DNA from: Thermoflexibacter sp.
GTDB taxonomy: Bacteria; Bacteroidota; Bacteroidia; Cytophagales; Thermoflexibacteraceae
Direction: 5' to 3'
Assembly: GCA_025455345.1 (NCBI GenBank)
Contig: JALOMS010000201.1
Coordinates: forward strand, 1 to 8,115
DNA length: 8,115 nt
How positions within the stretch are numbered: the first letter of the stretch is position 1; each line of letters starts with the position of its first letter. A program made the translations under genes and the position numbers. The notes beneath the pieces are model-generated. The model saw only the letters and a program-made list of their open reading frames with translations. It searched no databases and was not told the origin of the DNA. Shown one piece after another: positions 6,555-8,115 of this stretch.

Positions 6555-7325
6555 ATGTTCCACGTAGAAGGACAAAAGAGGAGATTTATTCATGATTTGA
6601 AATTAGCGGCTCTGCTCGCAATGACCGCAGGTAGCGTCAATGTAGCGAGCTTTTTTGCCTTTGAAGTGCTTACAACAAATGTTACTGGACACGTAGCAAC
6701 CTTAGCTGGCGAGATAGTAGCTTATCGGTGGCAAGCCGCCGCAGTCAAACTACTTTGGATGTCTATGTTCTTGTTTGGTGCATTTTTTTCTGGCTTGATG
6801 ATAGAACTCATTGGCAGACGCTATCCGCGATTTTCACATACTGTTCCCCTCATTGTAGAAATCTCCCTACTTATATTTGTAACTTATCACGGTACACATT
6901 ACTATGATTATAGCCAAGACCTTATCCAACTACTCGCAGGCAGTTTGCTGTTCGCTATGGGGATTCAGAATGCAATGGTAACAATGGTATCTGGTTCGGT
7001 GGTAAGAACTACACACCTGACAGGGCTTTTTACAGATATTGGCATAGAAGGCGCAAAGATTATTGCCCGCTACAAAGATACTACTGATAGAGAAAAAATG
7101 ATAAATAAGTTTACATTACACGTTATCATTGTATTTTCTTTTTTGGTAGGAGGCATGGTTGGTGGGTTCTTATACGCCAACTATCTATTTTTTTCCTTTT
7201 TGCTCCCAATTGGCTTACTGATTTTTGCCGCAGTATATGATATTACCTACAACAGGATTTACTTACTCAATCGCAAAAAACGCATTAGCCGTATTCGTTT
7301 GGAAAAAGTAGATGATTTATCTTGA
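6555..7325 (+). CDS. DUF1275/YoaK-family integral membrane protein
   Basis: The 256-residue protein has about six membrane helices, near 16-37, 60-84, 96-112, 122-145, 187-206 and 210-228, and a basic cytoplasmic tail (RKKRISRIR, 240-248). It carries the family's marks: AGSVN (25-29) in the first helix, the TTNVTGHV loop (40-47), GIQNAMV (136-142) and RTTHLTG (151-157). DUF1275 (YoaK) proteins are widespread inner-membrane proteins with no established biochemical function; a transport role is often supposed. ATG at 6555 gives the short MFxxxGxxR start followed by a basic, His-containing segment that I recall as usual for Bacteroidota members. The length is typical and no key motif is missing. 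It is followed after 157 bp by the PorT-like gene on the same strand, which has its own promoter candidate. Confidence 0.9.
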   Translation: MFHVEGQKRRFIHDLKLAALLAMTAGSVNVASFFAFEVLTTNVTGHVATLAGEIVAYRWQAAAVKLLWMSMFLFGAFFSGLMIELIGRRYPRFSHTVPLIVEISLLIFVTYHGTHYYDYSQDLIQLLAGSLLFAMGIQNAMVTMVSGSVVRTTHLTGLFTDIGIEGAKIIARYKDTTDREKMINKFTLHVIIVFSFLVGGMVGGFLYANYLFFSFLLPIGLLIFAAVYDITYNRIYLLNRKKRISRIRLEKVDDLS

Positions 7326-7388
7326 TTTATTTGTTGTACTTTTTCAAAAAACGTATTTTGATTCAATATAACATATCAATTAATCGTT

Positions 7389-7396
7389 TAAATTTG
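7389..7396 (+). promoter_or_regulatory. Candidate Bacteroidota -7 promoter element of the PorT-like gene
   Basis: TAAATTTG is an exact TAnnTTTG match 86 bases before the ATG at 7483, in the 157-bp gap after the DUF1275 gene. The nearest upstream TTTG ends at 7360, 28 bases away, which is too far for a normal -33 element. A separate TATAAT at 7441-7446 resembles the proteobacterial -10 box but is not the element used by the Bacteroidota primary sigma factor. Confidence 0.4.
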
Positions 7397-7482
7397 AGAG
7401 CAAAATAGAAGAACATCTATATTTATATTTTCTTTTATAGTATAATATTCATAATTAAAGTATTCAAAACCAATTAATTAAA

Positions 7483-8115
7483 ATGAGAAAGACATTAATT
7501 ATTATCACTTTATTGCTAATAAGCAAATTTGCCTCATCACAAGAAATTCGTTTTGGGGTACGCCTTAGCCCTATTATTGCTTTTTCTTCGGTTAGCGATA
7601 AAGACAAAAACTCTATCAGTGGCTTAACGACCAGTTCGCGGGTTGGGTTTGCGGGTGGTTTGATGGCTACCTATCAATTTGCTGAAAAATTTGGGATACA
7701 TTCGGGCTTAAATATCGTGCTAAAGGGCTTTGAGTATGAGGGAACTTTCCCCTCTGGTAGCACTCGCCAAACTACTAAAGTAAATCTAACTACGGTAGAG
7801 ATTCCTCTTGCCTTGCACATGAGAACCAATGAAATATCCAATGGGTTGAGAATTAGAGGTATATTTGGTGGCTCTTTCAATATCTTAGCCTCTTCAAAGA
7901 CTGATGTTACTGCGGGAAGTCTTACCTCATCAACCAAAAAAACAGATGGTTATTACAAACTTGTTCCTGATTTTGTGTTTGGAGCAGGAGTAGAATGGAG
8001 TTTACAAGATGCGGGAATGTTAGACTTAGGTTTGCGATTTAATTTGCCTTTATTTTTGACTACAGATAGAATCAGTACCGTTACCAATAACGCACTTGGT
8101 AGCTCAGACGGCAGA
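7483..8115 (+). CDS. PorT-like outer-membrane beta-barrel protein (C-terminus cut by window edge)
   Basis: The frame opens with ATG at 7483-7485 and stays open to the right edge (211 codons). Residues 1-19 are a signal peptide (MRK, hydrophobic core 5-13, cleavage near ASS-Q). The mature part starts directly with a strand, FGVRLSPIIAFSS (24-36), then has GFAGGLMATYQF (55-66), a GIHSGLNIVLKGFEYEG strand pair (71-87), VNLTTVEIPLALHMR (99-113), IRGIFGGSFNILAS (123-136) and DFVFGAGVEWSL (162-173). This matches the outer-membrane beta-barrel domain shared by PorT-family proteins (OMP_b-brl_2), including the typical VEIPLAL strand. Most members have no known specific function; PorT itself belongs to type IX secretion, but general members do not, and nothing here links this gene to that system. 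Only the last strands are expected beyond the edge. Confidence 0.83.
   Translation, partial: MRKTLIIITLLLISKFASSQEIRFGVRLSPIIAFSSVSDKDKNSISGLTTSSRVGFAGGLMATYQFAEKFGIHSGLNIVLKGFEYEGTFPSGSTRQTTKVNLTTVEIPLALHMRTNEISNGLRIRGIFGGSFNILASSKTDVTAGSLTSSTKKTDGYYKLVPDFVFGAGVEWSLQDAGMLDLGLRFNLPLFLTTDRISTVTNNALGSSDGR

Noticed and set aside
7344..7361. Inverted repeat TCAAAA/TTTTGA after the DUF1275 gene, as a terminator
   Set aside because: Six AT-rich pairs without a following T-run; too weak to call.
7441..7446. TATAAT box upstream of the PorT-like gene
   Set aside because: It matches the proteobacterial -10 consensus, which the Bacteroidota primary sigma factor does not use, and the region is A/T-only by composition.
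7674..7937. 87-codon minus-strand frame opposite the PorT-like gene
   Set aside because: It is antisense to a barrel gene with a signal peptide and recognisable strands; nothing supports it as a gene.

Overview
The window looks like chromosomal DNA from a Bacteroidota bacterium, probably of the Cytophagales/Flavobacteria type. The evidence is AT-rich composition, starts without a clear Shine-Dalgarno sequence, upstream octamers matching the Bacteroidota -7 element TAnnTTTG, and several Bacteroidota-style envelope proteins (DUF2490, PorT-like barrel, LxxC-type lipoprotein). Genus cannot be set from the sequence alone.

Layout: six genes on the minus strand fill the left three quarters. In transcription order (right to left) they are a signal-peptide-bearing probable outer-membrane beta-barrel protein (5500-6249), a sulfotransferase-like protein (4720-5388), hemC for porphobilinogen deaminase (3594-4526, TTG start), a helical lipoprotein of unknown function (2731-3357), a half-size ABC exporter (781-2571) and a DUF2490 outer-membrane protein cut by the left edge (1-647). 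A 305-bp divergent region (6250-6554) separates them from two plus-strand genes: a DUF1275/YoaK-family membrane protein (6555-7325) and a PorT-like outer-membrane beta-barrel protein cut by the right edge (7483-8115).

The genes are mostly spaced by 110-240 bp with no overlaps, so they look like separate or loosely linked transcription units rather than one operon. The only shared theme is the cell envelope (three probable outer-membrane barrels, one lipoprotein, two inner-membrane proteins); hemC is a housekeeping gene with no tetrapyrrole-pathway neighbours here. I see no mobile element, CRISPR array, RNA gene, phage gene or defence/toxin cassette, and no convincing new multi-gene system. 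The points most worth a second look are the Asp in place of the catalytic Glu in the ABC exporter, the TTG start of hemC, the unassigned sulfotransferase-like protein, and two interleaved perfect inverted repeats upstream of the DUF1275 gene.
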